Below are positions 15,581-23,405 of a stretch of 38,097 nt of DNA, piece after piece. Source of the DNA: Selenomonas sp. AE3005. GTDB taxonomy: Bacteria > Bacillota > Negativicutes > Selenomonadales > Selenomonadaceae. The stretch spans positions 1 through 38,097 of the forward strand of contig NZ_CAJODG010000014.1 of the NCBI RefSeq assembly GCF_905233635.1, written 5' to 3'. The position numbers and the translations under genes are program-made. Within the stretch, counting starts at the first letter, position 1; the number at the start of each line of letters is the position of its first letter. The notes below the pieces were generated by a model that did no database searches, was not told where the DNA came from, and was given only the letters and a program-made list of their open reading frames with translations.

Positions 15581-17773
15581 TTAGAAAGATTTATTCCACA
15601 TCAGGCTCATCTTCCAGCCATGGTAAGAATCAGCCGAACTGCCACTGATATTAAAACGCTCCAGCTTAGCCCGCAGTTCCGAGCTGTCATCCAGCCGGTA
15701 GTCGTAGCCCAAAAGCAGGGCTTTCATATGACGATTCGAATCCCATTTATTCAAGCGCCAGTTATAGCTTTGACCATGAGTTTCGCCAAAGTTCAGCATT
15801 ACATAGCCACTTTGCTTTTTATCAAACTGATGACGCCAACCCAATCCGCCATAATAGCGGTGAGTACCGCCCGTATCAGCAGCCTGATAGTTTCCAATAA
15901 CATAATACTGCAATGCATTACTGCTGTCCATATCCTTATTGCCGAATAGGTGCAGGATCCAGTTCTCACCATCATGGTTAGTGCCCGTGCCATAAAGCTG
16001 GTCCACGTTGGTTATACTCCCGGCCGCATCTGTGAAATATCTCAAAGTGTTTTTATAATCGGCCGAGGTAGCGTTTTCGTGGGTTAATTTCACCCCTAAC
16101 TGATGCGTGTCACCTATATGACGGTACTCCAATTCCTGGGTAAACTTATTTCCCGGGTCAATGTCTTCCTGGGCTTCAGCTGCAACTGCATTGGGATAGT
16201 CATCTTTGATACCAATGACTTCCTCTTTACTATAACTGCGCCGATACTTATAATCACCACGGAATGTATAACTCAGTCGCCCCGTAATACTGTCACGTTC
16301 AGTATATTTATGAGTAACCTCGATACCAGGCGTGAACTGCCAGCCTTCGTTAAAAGAATTAAATCTGGCCAGATTGTCAGCCATCATGGCATTTTGATGA
16401 ACATTATCCTTACCTGTCGGTACGTTGACATTGACAAAATAGTGTACATCATTTTTTTTATGGTCATTTTTAAAGGTTACACCAACAGTTGTATCTGTCC
16501 AGCCATTGACGCTGCCCTCCGGCAAACCTGTATTAGAAGACAACCAGCCTGTAGTCAGGGAAACATCCCATTTTTTCTCTGAGGTATAAAATTCTATCGG
16601 CTGATAGAGCTGATGACCATTAAGTCCGGCACCATGCCAGGAGTAATATTCAAAACCACTGCTGATACCTTTCCCCGCACCGAAGTTAGCTAACTCATAA
16701 TCAGCTTTTGTCTGCCAGTTTTTAGTTTCCGTATAGTTTTCTTCAGCACTTACAACAGCTTGAGCAGCATCGGTATTCCATTTTTCAGCTTCCGTGACAT
16801 TGAATTTGCTATCCTGCAAATCCTTTCCCACTTCTGCATGCTCGTTCAGCAATTCCTTTACCCGTTCCCGGGCATCACGTTCTGCATCTTCAGCAGCTGC
16901 TTTGGCTTCCTGCAGGGCATCCAGCTGACTGTTAAGTTCCTCCAGCTGAGATTCTGCACTTTCAACTTCAGATTCCATATCCGCCAGCTGGCTTTCGTAT
17001 TCCTGCCACTGAGCCTCTTTAGCCTCTTGCTCGGGAACAATAGCCTTAGTCCGATTGACCATGGCCATAACATCACCAACACGATTCTGGGCATAATCTA
17101 CACTATCCCAAGCCTTGCGGATTCGCTCCTCCAAATCATTACGTTCCTGACTCAGGTGCCCTAAATCCTGCCCTAATTGTTCATAACTTGCCTGTAACCC
17201 CTGTTTTCTTCCCTGTACAGACTGTACCACAGATTCCTGTGCCCATACCTGCGGGGCAAAATCAGCCACAGCCTTTTGCGCAGCGATAGCCTCTCTGGTA
17301 CGCTGCGCACTCTCCACCTGAGCATTTGCTAATTCCTGCGCAATACGCTGCAGGTTTATCTTAGCCTCATCCAGGCTTTTTTGTGCCTCAGCCAAACTTG
17401 CTTCCGCGTCCTGTTTATCCTGTCTGGCCGCCTGCAAATCCTGTTCAGCTAATACAAGGGCCTCTGCCGCCTCTTTGGCATTACGTTTTGCCTCATCAAA
17501 ACTTCTTATGCGGTCACGTTCATTGCTTAAAGACTCAAACTCTGCCGGAATATCACTAATTACATTGTTAATTGCTGAGGCCTCACCAGATGCCGGTTGC
17601 AGCATGGATAACATACTAATCGAGGCCAGCACTCCAACAGATGCCCGTTGTGCCGTCTGCCGCATAACATCGTCACTAAGTCTGCCTGCCAATTGCTTAT
17701 TCTGCTTTTTTTCCAGACCACAATATAAGCTTTTTCTTTCAAAACTTCTACTGCGTTTACGGCTCATTCTCAT
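15581..17773 (-). CDS. coiled-coil outer-membrane beta-barrel protein, candidate PelB replacement
   Basis: The 730-residue protein has a long N-terminus whose hydrophobic stretch (43-60) ends at ASGEASA (61-67), a plausible signal cleavage site. Residues about 80-350 are an almost unbroken Ala/Glu/Gln-rich coiled coil. Residues about 360-730 are amphipathic beta strands ending in Trp-Asn-Lys-Ser-Phe, the terminal phenylalanine recognised by the BAM machinery. In Pseudomonas the secretin-like role is taken by PelB (TPR repeats plus barrel); here the coiled coil may replace the TPR scaffold. The ATG overlaps the pelG stop by ATGA, so it is translated with the Pel proteins. A second start at codon 3 is possible. 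It is not detectably PelB by motif; the role is inferred from position and architecture. Confidence 0.7.
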   Translation of the reverse strand: MRMSRKRSRSFERKSLYCGLEKKQNKQLAGRLSDDVMRQTAQRASVGVLASISMLSMLQPASGEASAINNVISDIPAEFESLSNERDRIRSFDEAKRNAKEAAEALVLAEQDLQAARQDKQDAEASLAEAQKSLDEAKINLQRIAQELANAQVESAQRTREAIAAQKAVADFAPQVWAQESVVQSVQGRKQGLQASYEQLGQDLGHLSQERNDLEERIRKAWDSVDYAQNRVGDVMAMVNRTKAIVPEQEAKEAQWQEYESQLADMESEVESAESQLEELNSQLDALQEAKAAAEDAERDARERVKELLNEHAEVGKDLQDSKFNVTEAEKWNTDAAQAVVSAEENYTETKNWQTKADYELANFGAGKGISSGFEYYSWHGAGLNGHQLYQPIEFYTSEKKWDVSLTTGWLSSNTGLPEGSVNGWTDTTVGVTFKNDHKKNDVHYFVNVNVPTGKDNVHQNAMMADNLARFNSFNEGWQFTPGIEVTHKYTERDSITGRLSYTFRGDYKYRRSYSKEEVIGIKDDYPNAVAAEAQEDIDPGNKFTQELEYRHIGDTHQLGVKLTHENATSADYKNTLRYFTDAAGSITNVDQLYGTGTNHDGENWILHLFGNKDMDSSNALQYYVIGNYQAADTGGTHRYYGGLGWRHQFDKKQSGYVMLNFGETHGQSYNWRLNKWDSNRHMKALLLGYDYRLDDSSELRAKLERFNISGSSADSYHGWKMSLMWNKSF

Positions 17774-19251
17774 TTTTCCTCACTTCCTGCTATTTCCAGA
17801 TTCACATACTTATCCCCATAGAGCCATAAAGTAAATTTCGTCAAAATTCCATTAGTAGAATGGTAAAACACTGGCTGGGAACAAAAAACCAAATAGTTAA
17901 TCCGCTTAGCAAAATGATTCAGCTTGATAAATGCCCACACAAAGGACAAAGCCGCCGCCATAAAAAACGTAAAACCATAACTGTAAATGCCGCCAAAATA
18001 GAATCCCCATAATCCTAATAACAGATTTGACAGGAAAAATACAGCCGAAATGCTAAGGACACTTTTTTGATAATCAAAATAAACGAGCAGAATATATATC
18101 AATTGCAACATTCCGGTAAAAAACGCACCAAACAACAGCACATTATACATATTCACCTGATTGTAGGTAATACCAGACCAACTGAGCAGATAATTGCCAA
18201 CCGCCAGCGCCACCAAGGTAAATACCAACTGGAATTCGATAATATGACGGAGTTCAAACCACAATGTATGCAGCAAATCCTTTCTGGCATTGTCTATTTC
18301 CCGGAAATTCCCCTTTTGGGTGATAAAAGTAAAATAATGGGCATAACGTTCATAGAAATTTGTTTCCACCGTAACCACAAACATAGTCATCAATGGCAAT
18401 ATGGACAAAAATGCATAAAAGGTTACTACATCATAGATTGGTGAATATAGATATGTTCCTCCTATCAAAACACCCCATTCGCCCTGCCAAATAATAATGT
18501 TAGGCATAAACAGTCCCAACATATAACAGGTAGCCGTCAAAAACAAACGCCAATGACGTTCAAAATAAGGCAGAAAGGCAAAGTTCTGTCCTGATTTAGG
18601 CATACCAAAATAATCGATAATATGCAGTAAGAACAACAAATTGATAAGCCCCATGCCCATATCCATAGCCAAAAGGCCAGACTGTTCAGGCTGTAAGCCC
18701 GTATGTGTCAAAAAAAGCCATGCGAGCAATATACTCATAATAACGCCGGCTAAGTAACTGACTAATAACCGTGAATAACGCTTTACCGCCGACAGATAAA
18801 CACTTTCTGTCCACGCAAACAACAATTCAGCAAAGAATAGATATCCCAGCCATTTAGTCAAAAGCGGCAAAGGCTTATCCCAAAAGAAAATCCCTGCTGC
18901 CACCGCCCCCAGTGTCGTGAGGATAGCCCCCATGCCAACCAAGGACGCTGTAGCATCAGCAAATCTGCCCAATGACAGCGAATCAGCCAGGTAACGGGTC
19001 AACACCATGATAAAGCCTGCGGAAAATACCTGCGAAAACACAAAGGCATATACAACCGAGGCCACAAATATTTGCGAGGCCTCGCCCTCTATACCATAAT
19101 AAGCAAAGAGGCTTTGCACCGCCAATACCATACTGGTCATTAAAGCAAACGGGCCAGCAGTAATAATTGCCGAATACGAATATGCTTTTATATGTCCAGC
19201 TGCGGTGCGAGCCGTAAATAACTTCTTTAACTCAAAACCTACGCCTGCCAC
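17770..19251 (-). CDS. pelG: Pel polysaccharide transport protein PelG
   Basis: The 493-residue polytopic membrane protein opens with MAGVGFELKKLF and continues with a hydrophobic pattern of about 12 helices. GVGFELKKL followed by AYSYSAIITAGPF is characteristic of PelG, a Wzx-flippase-like (MOP superfamily) protein that carries Pel across the inner membrane in a complex with PelD, PelE and PelF. It starts two bases after pelF and overlaps the next gene by ATGA. Length is close to known PelG proteins (about 450-500). The conserved N-terminus and immediate linkage to pelF make the call firm. Confidence 0.93.
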   Translation of the reverse strand: MAGVGFELKKLFTARTAAGHIKAYSYSAIITAGPFALMTSMVLAVQSLFAYYGIEGEASQIFVASVVYAFVFSQVFSAGFIMVLTRYLADSLSLGRFADATASLVGMGAILTTLGAVAAGIFFWDKPLPLLTKWLGYLFFAELLFAWTESVYLSAVKRYSRLLVSYLAGVIMSILLAWLFLTHTGLQPEQSGLLAMDMGMGLINLLFLLHIIDYFGMPKSGQNFAFLPYFERHWRLFLTATCYMLGLFMPNIIIWQGEWGVLIGGTYLYSPIYDVVTFYAFLSILPLMTMFVVTVETNFYERYAHYFTFITQKGNFREIDNARKDLLHTLWFELRHIIEFQLVFTLVALAVGNYLLSWSGITYNQVNMYNVLLFGAFFTGMLQLIYILLVYFDYQKSVLSISAVFFLSNLLLGLWGFYFGGIYSYGFTFFMAAALSFVWAFIKLNHFAKRINYLVFCSQPVFYHSTNGILTKFTLWLYGDKYVNLEIAGSEEK

Positions 19252-19253
19252 TT

Positions 19254-20681
19254 TTATTTTGCCTCCTGCACATACATTCGATAAATATCCCGATAACTAT
19301 CAATAAAATGTTCATAGGTATAACCGCGCTTAACGCGTTCATAACCGATATTGCCCATTTTACGCCGCAGTTCAAAATCTTTGCCCAGACGTATCATTTC
19401 CTGAGCCATAGCCTCAAAATCCATAGGTGCTACCACAGCACCAGCTGCGCCCAAATCATCATTGCTGTCACCAAAGATAAGTTCCCGGCAGCACCCCACA
19501 TCGGTGGTAACAAAAGGCCGATGTGCAGCAAAGCCCTCCAATACAGCCAAAGGCTGCCCTTCACTGATACTGGAAAGCATCATCAAGTCAATCTGCGGCA
19601 GATACTCAACTACATTTACTGAACCAGTAAACTCCACATTGGTGATACCCAGCATAGATACCGTCTGCTGACACAAATCATAGTATTCACGATCCTCACC
19701 GTAGCCACCCATAATTATTAAACGGGCATCGGTAAATTCTTCCTTGAACAGGAAAAATGCCCGGAGCAGGGTGACGATATCCTTTATAGGAACCACTCGT
19801 ACTACGGCACCAATCGTCAACGGGCCATCGTGTTCCTGCAGTTCGCCGATTCCAGCAAACCGCTCCATATGTACACCATTCGGCACTATACCTATCTTTT
19901 GTGGGAGACAGCCCAAATCCTGTTCAATTTCTGCATTATGCTCAAACAAAGTATAAACTCTGTCAGCAGTCGCATAAGAAAGCTTAGCCAGATTATAGAA
20001 GTACTGAATCCACACGGACTTAAAGTCACCCTTGGCCCAGTCACTTTTGATAATCTCCACTTCTCTCTCGCGGGAGTAAATACCATGCTCGGTGATAATA
20101 AAGGGCTTGTGATAAATCTCCGCGGCCATAGCGCCGATAACCCCGCAATACCCGGTAGCAACGCTATGATAAACATCAGCCTTAGGCAAGTCCTGCTGCA
20201 AAAGATACAGCAACGGCAGCAGCATGGAACGTACTGTCCAGAAAAAATCTGTAAACGGCAGGTAACTGTATTTTTCCGTATAAACACGCTGAATTACATC
20301 AAAGAAGTCACTGGACATAAAGATATCAAGCGAACTAGCAAAACGGCGGCGGTCACGGAAAATTGCGGAAAGCTTTTTTATATCCAAAGGTTTCCCGCCA
20401 GTTACCAAATCATAAAGAACTTCCTTTTCTTCTGCCGTAAGGATATTCTCCTTCATGCCATGACAGTACTGATTTAAAATATCATCCAGGAATTCCTCCT
20501 GTATCCCTTTTAGGTTAGCGGGCAATTTGTATTTAAAAGCCCCCTTGTCCTTGGATTCAGCAGCAACGGAGTAAACGAAAAATTCATGTTCAGGCAACCC
20601 CTGCATGAGCATTTGGCACCAGGAAGAAACTCCGCCCACCACATAGGGATATGATCCTTCCGTCAGTAAGCAGATTCTCAT
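19254..20681 (-). CDS. pelF: Pel polysaccharide glycosyltransferase PelF (GT4)
   Basis: The 475-residue cytoplasmic GT4 enzyme has MRICLLTEGSYPYVVGGVSSW at the N-terminus, a hallmark of PelF (DUF3492). ITEHGIYSRERE (196-207), IVPNGVH (265-271), MGGYGED (324-330) and the E374-x7-E382 motif (EGQPLAVLE) follow as in family 4 retaining transferases. PelF polymerises UDP-GlcNAc/UDP-GalNAc type donors and is activated through PelD and c-di-GMP. The ATG at 20681 was chosen over an upstream ATG because GGAG lies at the right distance and it overlaps the stop of the previous gene by ATGA. Length agrees with the family. Confidence 0.94.
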   Translation of the reverse strand: MRICLLTEGSYPYVVGGVSSWCQMLMQGLPEHEFFVYSVAAESKDKGAFKYKLPANLKGIQEEFLDDILNQYCHGMKENILTAEEKEVLYDLVTGGKPLDIKKLSAIFRDRRRFASSLDIFMSSDFFDVIQRVYTEKYSYLPFTDFFWTVRSMLLPLLYLLQQDLPKADVYHSVATGYCGVIGAMAAEIYHKPFIITEHGIYSREREVEIIKSDWAKGDFKSVWIQYFYNLAKLSYATADRVYTLFEHNAEIEQDLGCLPQKIGIVPNGVHMERFAGIGELQEHDGPLTIGAVVRVVPIKDIVTLLRAFFLFKEEFTDARLIIMGGYGEDREYYDLCQQTVSMLGITNVEFTGSVNVVEYLPQIDLMMLSSISEGQPLAVLEGFAAHRPFVTTDVGCCRELIFGDSNDDLGAAGAVVAPMDFEAMAQEMIRLGKDFELRRKMGNIGYERVKRGYTYEHFIDSYRDIYRMYVQEAK

Positions 20682-22504
20682 TTGTTCGTCTCCTTCCACT
20701 TGATAACCATTTCTGCATCTTTATTTTCTACTAAGTAAGCATCTTCACCTATTTTCTGCACAGTCCCACCTGTAACCTGGTCAATCTGCCGCTTAGAACG
20801 CAAAACAAAGCGCAGCGGGTAGTGATAATTCCAACAGTTTAATATCAGCTTATCATTTTCTCGCTTAACCCGATAATCCATATCCAGATAATCAGCAAAA
20901 TATGCCACACACTCTGAATCTGTCGTAGGGCGCAACCAGCCAAATCGTTCATTTGTTTCAGTCAAAAAGCTTTTAAAGCCTTTCACCATCATAGCCCAGG
21001 TCAAATCCTTACTCTCTTCATAAAAGAGTTCATCAGGATGTACAAAGTGTGAAAAAACACCAATGTAGTTTATGACACTGATATTTTCCCACATATCTTC
21101 CCGACTCATAGAATAGCCTGACGTAACTCGTGGAATTTCATAAGTGCCATCTGCATTACGTGTAAAGTCCTGATAATAGGCTTTTTCTGAATACAAGCCA
21201 TCAAACAGCGACGAATATACCTTTAATTCAGGGAAGGCCTCCTTAACTGCCTCATGGCCTTCAGGGCTAAGGATATCAGAAGGAGGTACATAAGAACAAA
21301 ATTCATAATCCGGATATACTGACTTAATATAGCGCCGCAATTCCTTCATGGCTTCCACCATATCAGCCTTGCTCTGCCAGGGAGTATACCCTAACTCTTT
21401 CTGATTATAACCTTCCGGTGCCAGCGACTGATGATTGTAACCATGCAGGCCCAATTCACCGCCCATTTCCAACAATTCACGTCCGTAAACAATCAGGTTA
21501 TCTCTGGCCTGACGTCCTTTAGTCGGATTAAACGGTCCTTTTACTTGATCACCATAGGATTCGATAATGAGCCCAGTATATTTCAATTTATAATCTTCTG
21601 CACACTGCCGCATAAACGGCCACCAAATTTCACGGAAGAATTCCGCCGTGGTTACATGCAATTCATCATATATTTTTTCAAAGTTGCCTTCGGGAACAGG
21701 TGCCGGGAAATCATCAATAAAAAACAGTTTCGTCCCGACAACAGGATAAATGCCTTCCTCACCACAATTTGAAATCATGGCCGCTAAAACACCAATATTA
21801 CTCTTGTCATCGCGGACCATACCGTTATAGAACAGACATTTTCCTTTTCCATAAGGATGTTCCCACAATAACGGCGTGCCATCCGAAGACTCCATATGTA
21901 CAACAACATTATCATGCAAATCCACAGGTACAGCCTGTGTATTATACATAGTATCTTCGTCGAGGGAAAAGCCCTTACCTGCAAACAGAAAATCCGTATT
22001 CAGTTTTAAGCCCAAAACACTTTTCGCAGATCCTAACAGGTCAAAACCTGCCATATCCAGGCATGTATCCGGCACAGCATCTCTATTTTCCCATTCAGGA
22101 TGCATCATAAACGCTACAGTACCGCCTTGCTGCGCATAAGCATTTACTTTAGGCAGGGACACCATTTTATCCCAACGGCTGGCTGCTACCAAAACGCCTC
22201 TATAATCATTATCTATTACAGTATCATCTCCTATAGGGCAGGAAACGACTTCCTTTTTTTGCTGCTCCATCAGCCATTTTAAGCGATGATTTGCGAATAC
22301 ACTATAAACATCCTGCGGATCATAAATAATAAGGAATTTATCCTTACTTGCATCAACCTTAGTACCATTTACAACTGTGCTCGGACTAAAGTTAAACTTC
22401 TTAAACATATCCAGTTGTAAGAAACCATCCATACGACTGAATTGTAAAAACAATCCCAATAAAATCGTAAAGACTATTACGCCTACTATTCCGCGCTTAT
22501 CCAT
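20678..22504 (-). CDS. PelA-type deacetylase half (DUF2194-like), membrane anchored
   Basis: The 608-residue protein has an N-terminal membrane helix (5-21). A Rossmann-like part follows (about 55-250, FLIIYDPQD, VLVAASRWDK, GGTVAFMMHP) and then a deacetylase-type barrel. FFIDDFPAP (261-269) and ELGLHGYNHQSL (350-361, H354 and H358) keep the Asp and His pair for metal binding, and YVPPSD resembles the next motif. This corresponds to the middle and C-terminal parts of PelA, which partly deacetylates Pel. The GH114-type hydrolase part of PelA is absent, but two separate copies lie at 1873-4032. It overlaps pelE by 8 bases and pelF by 4. The family name DUF2194 is from memory. Confidence 0.78.
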   Translation of the reverse strand: MDKRGIVGVIVFTILLGLFLQFSRMDGFLQLDMFKKFNFSPSTVVNGTKVDASKDKFLIIYDPQDVYSVFANHRLKWLMEQQKKEVVSCPIGDDTVIDNDYRGVLVAASRWDKMVSLPKVNAYAQQGGTVAFMMHPEWENRDAVPDTCLDMAGFDLLGSAKSVLGLKLNTDFLFAGKGFSLDEDTMYNTQAVPVDLHDNVVVHMESSDGTPLLWEHPYGKGKCLFYNGMVRDDKSNIGVLAAMISNCGEEGIYPVVGTKLFFIDDFPAPVPEGNFEKIYDELHVTTAEFFREIWWPFMRQCAEDYKLKYTGLIIESYGDQVKGPFNPTKGRQARDNLIVYGRELLEMGGELGLHGYNHQSLAPEGYNQKELGYTPWQSKADMVEAMKELRRYIKSVYPDYEFCSYVPPSDILSPEGHEAVKEAFPELKVYSSLFDGLYSEKAYYQDFTRNADGTYEIPRVTSGYSMSREDMWENISVINYIGVFSHFVHPDELFYEESKDLTWAMMVKGFKSFLTETNERFGWLRPTTDSECVAYFADYLDMDYRVKRENDKLILNCWNYHYPLRFVLRSKRQIDQVTGGTVQKIGEDAYLVENKDAEMVIKWKETNK

Positions 22505-23405
22505 TAACTGCTGCCTCCCTGCTTATATCCTTATCCCAGTAACGGATAGCCCTTAATGCCTCTTGTGAAAGTTCTATAGGGCAGGCTTTCAGTTCCTGAA
22601 TTTTTTGCTGTAATCTTTTAGGTTTACGCCAGCTTTGATAGAGTTTTATATACATCATATAGCTTTCCTCATTTTGCGGAAAGTGCTCTTTTAATTCAGC
22701 ACAGACATACTCTGCTTCTGTATAATTTCTCGTCGACAACAGCTGTTCAATTTCCTCTGTATAATATTCCAGCTTTTCAGGACAAACCTTCTTTAAATAG
22801 TCAAGAAGTCCGATATAATCCCCCTGCTTTTTCCGAAAAGTTACATGGTCAATAAACTTCTTATTATCCAAATAGCTTTTCAGCATTTGGGTATATTCCT
22901 CCAGCATCTGTATACTGCCGTCACCTTCCCATTTGATTATCATGGATTCCTTGGAAAAAAGTTCATTTTCCATTTTTTCCATTTTAGACGTGAGCATAGA
23001 AACGGCATAATAAGCAATTTCTCTATCCCGGTCATGCATAGCCATCTGTAAGATACTCTCATTATCTACCACAGCCTGCTTGATAGCATCCGTAAAGTAA
23101 TTACGTTTCTTCTGTACATCATCTACCAAAAATGCATCATTTAGGGGAATGATATCTTCATCCAGGTTGGTACCACGAAACAGCACCTTTGTTTCATTAT
23201 CACTTTCATCCTGACGTTCACCTTTCAGATTCAGCACATAACAGCTTAACCGATAAGCAAGCATTAAGAACAGGCCAAAAAAGGGAATTGCAAAGACAAT
23301 AATGGTTTCCGTAACCACATGCAGACGGGGCTTACGCCGCAAATTTATCAGAAAATAACCTGCAGTAAGCACAGCATGCAAGAGGAAAAGTGCCAAAAAA
23401 TCCAT
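22497..23405 (-). CDS. pelE: PelE-like inner-membrane TPR protein
   Basis: The 302-residue protein has two membrane helices near the N-terminus (about 3-21 and 34-55) followed by a helical cytoplasmic region. Paired-helix repeats, for example RNYTEAEYVCAELKEHFP, look like TPR units. PelE has this layout and links PelD to the PelF/PelG complex. HDRDREIAYYAV resembles the HEAT-like start of related proteins. The ATG shares one base with the pelD stop (TAATG), and the stop overlaps the next gene by 8 bases. Sequence motifs are weak, so the name rests on topology and on position between pelD and pelA, as in Pel clusters. Confidence 0.72.
   Translation of the reverse strand: MDFLALFLLHAVLTAGYFLINLRRKPRLHVVTETIIVFAIPFFGLFLMLAYRLSCYVLNLKGERQDESDNETKVLFRGTNLDEDIIPLNDAFLVDDVQKKRNYFTDAIKQAVVDNESILQMAMHDRDREIAYYAVSMLTSKMEKMENELFSKESMIIKWEGDGSIQMLEEYTQMLKSYLDNKKFIDHVTFRKKQGDYIGLLDYLKKVCPEKLEYYTEEIEQLLSTRNYTEAEYVCAELKEHFPQNEESYMMYIKLYQSWRKPKRLQQKIQELKACPIELSQEALRAIRYWDKDISREAAVNG

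Noticed and set aside
20678..22504. Full-length PelA
   Set aside because: No GH114-type hydrolase domain lies before the deacetylase part; the protein begins with a membrane helix and a Rossmann-like region.
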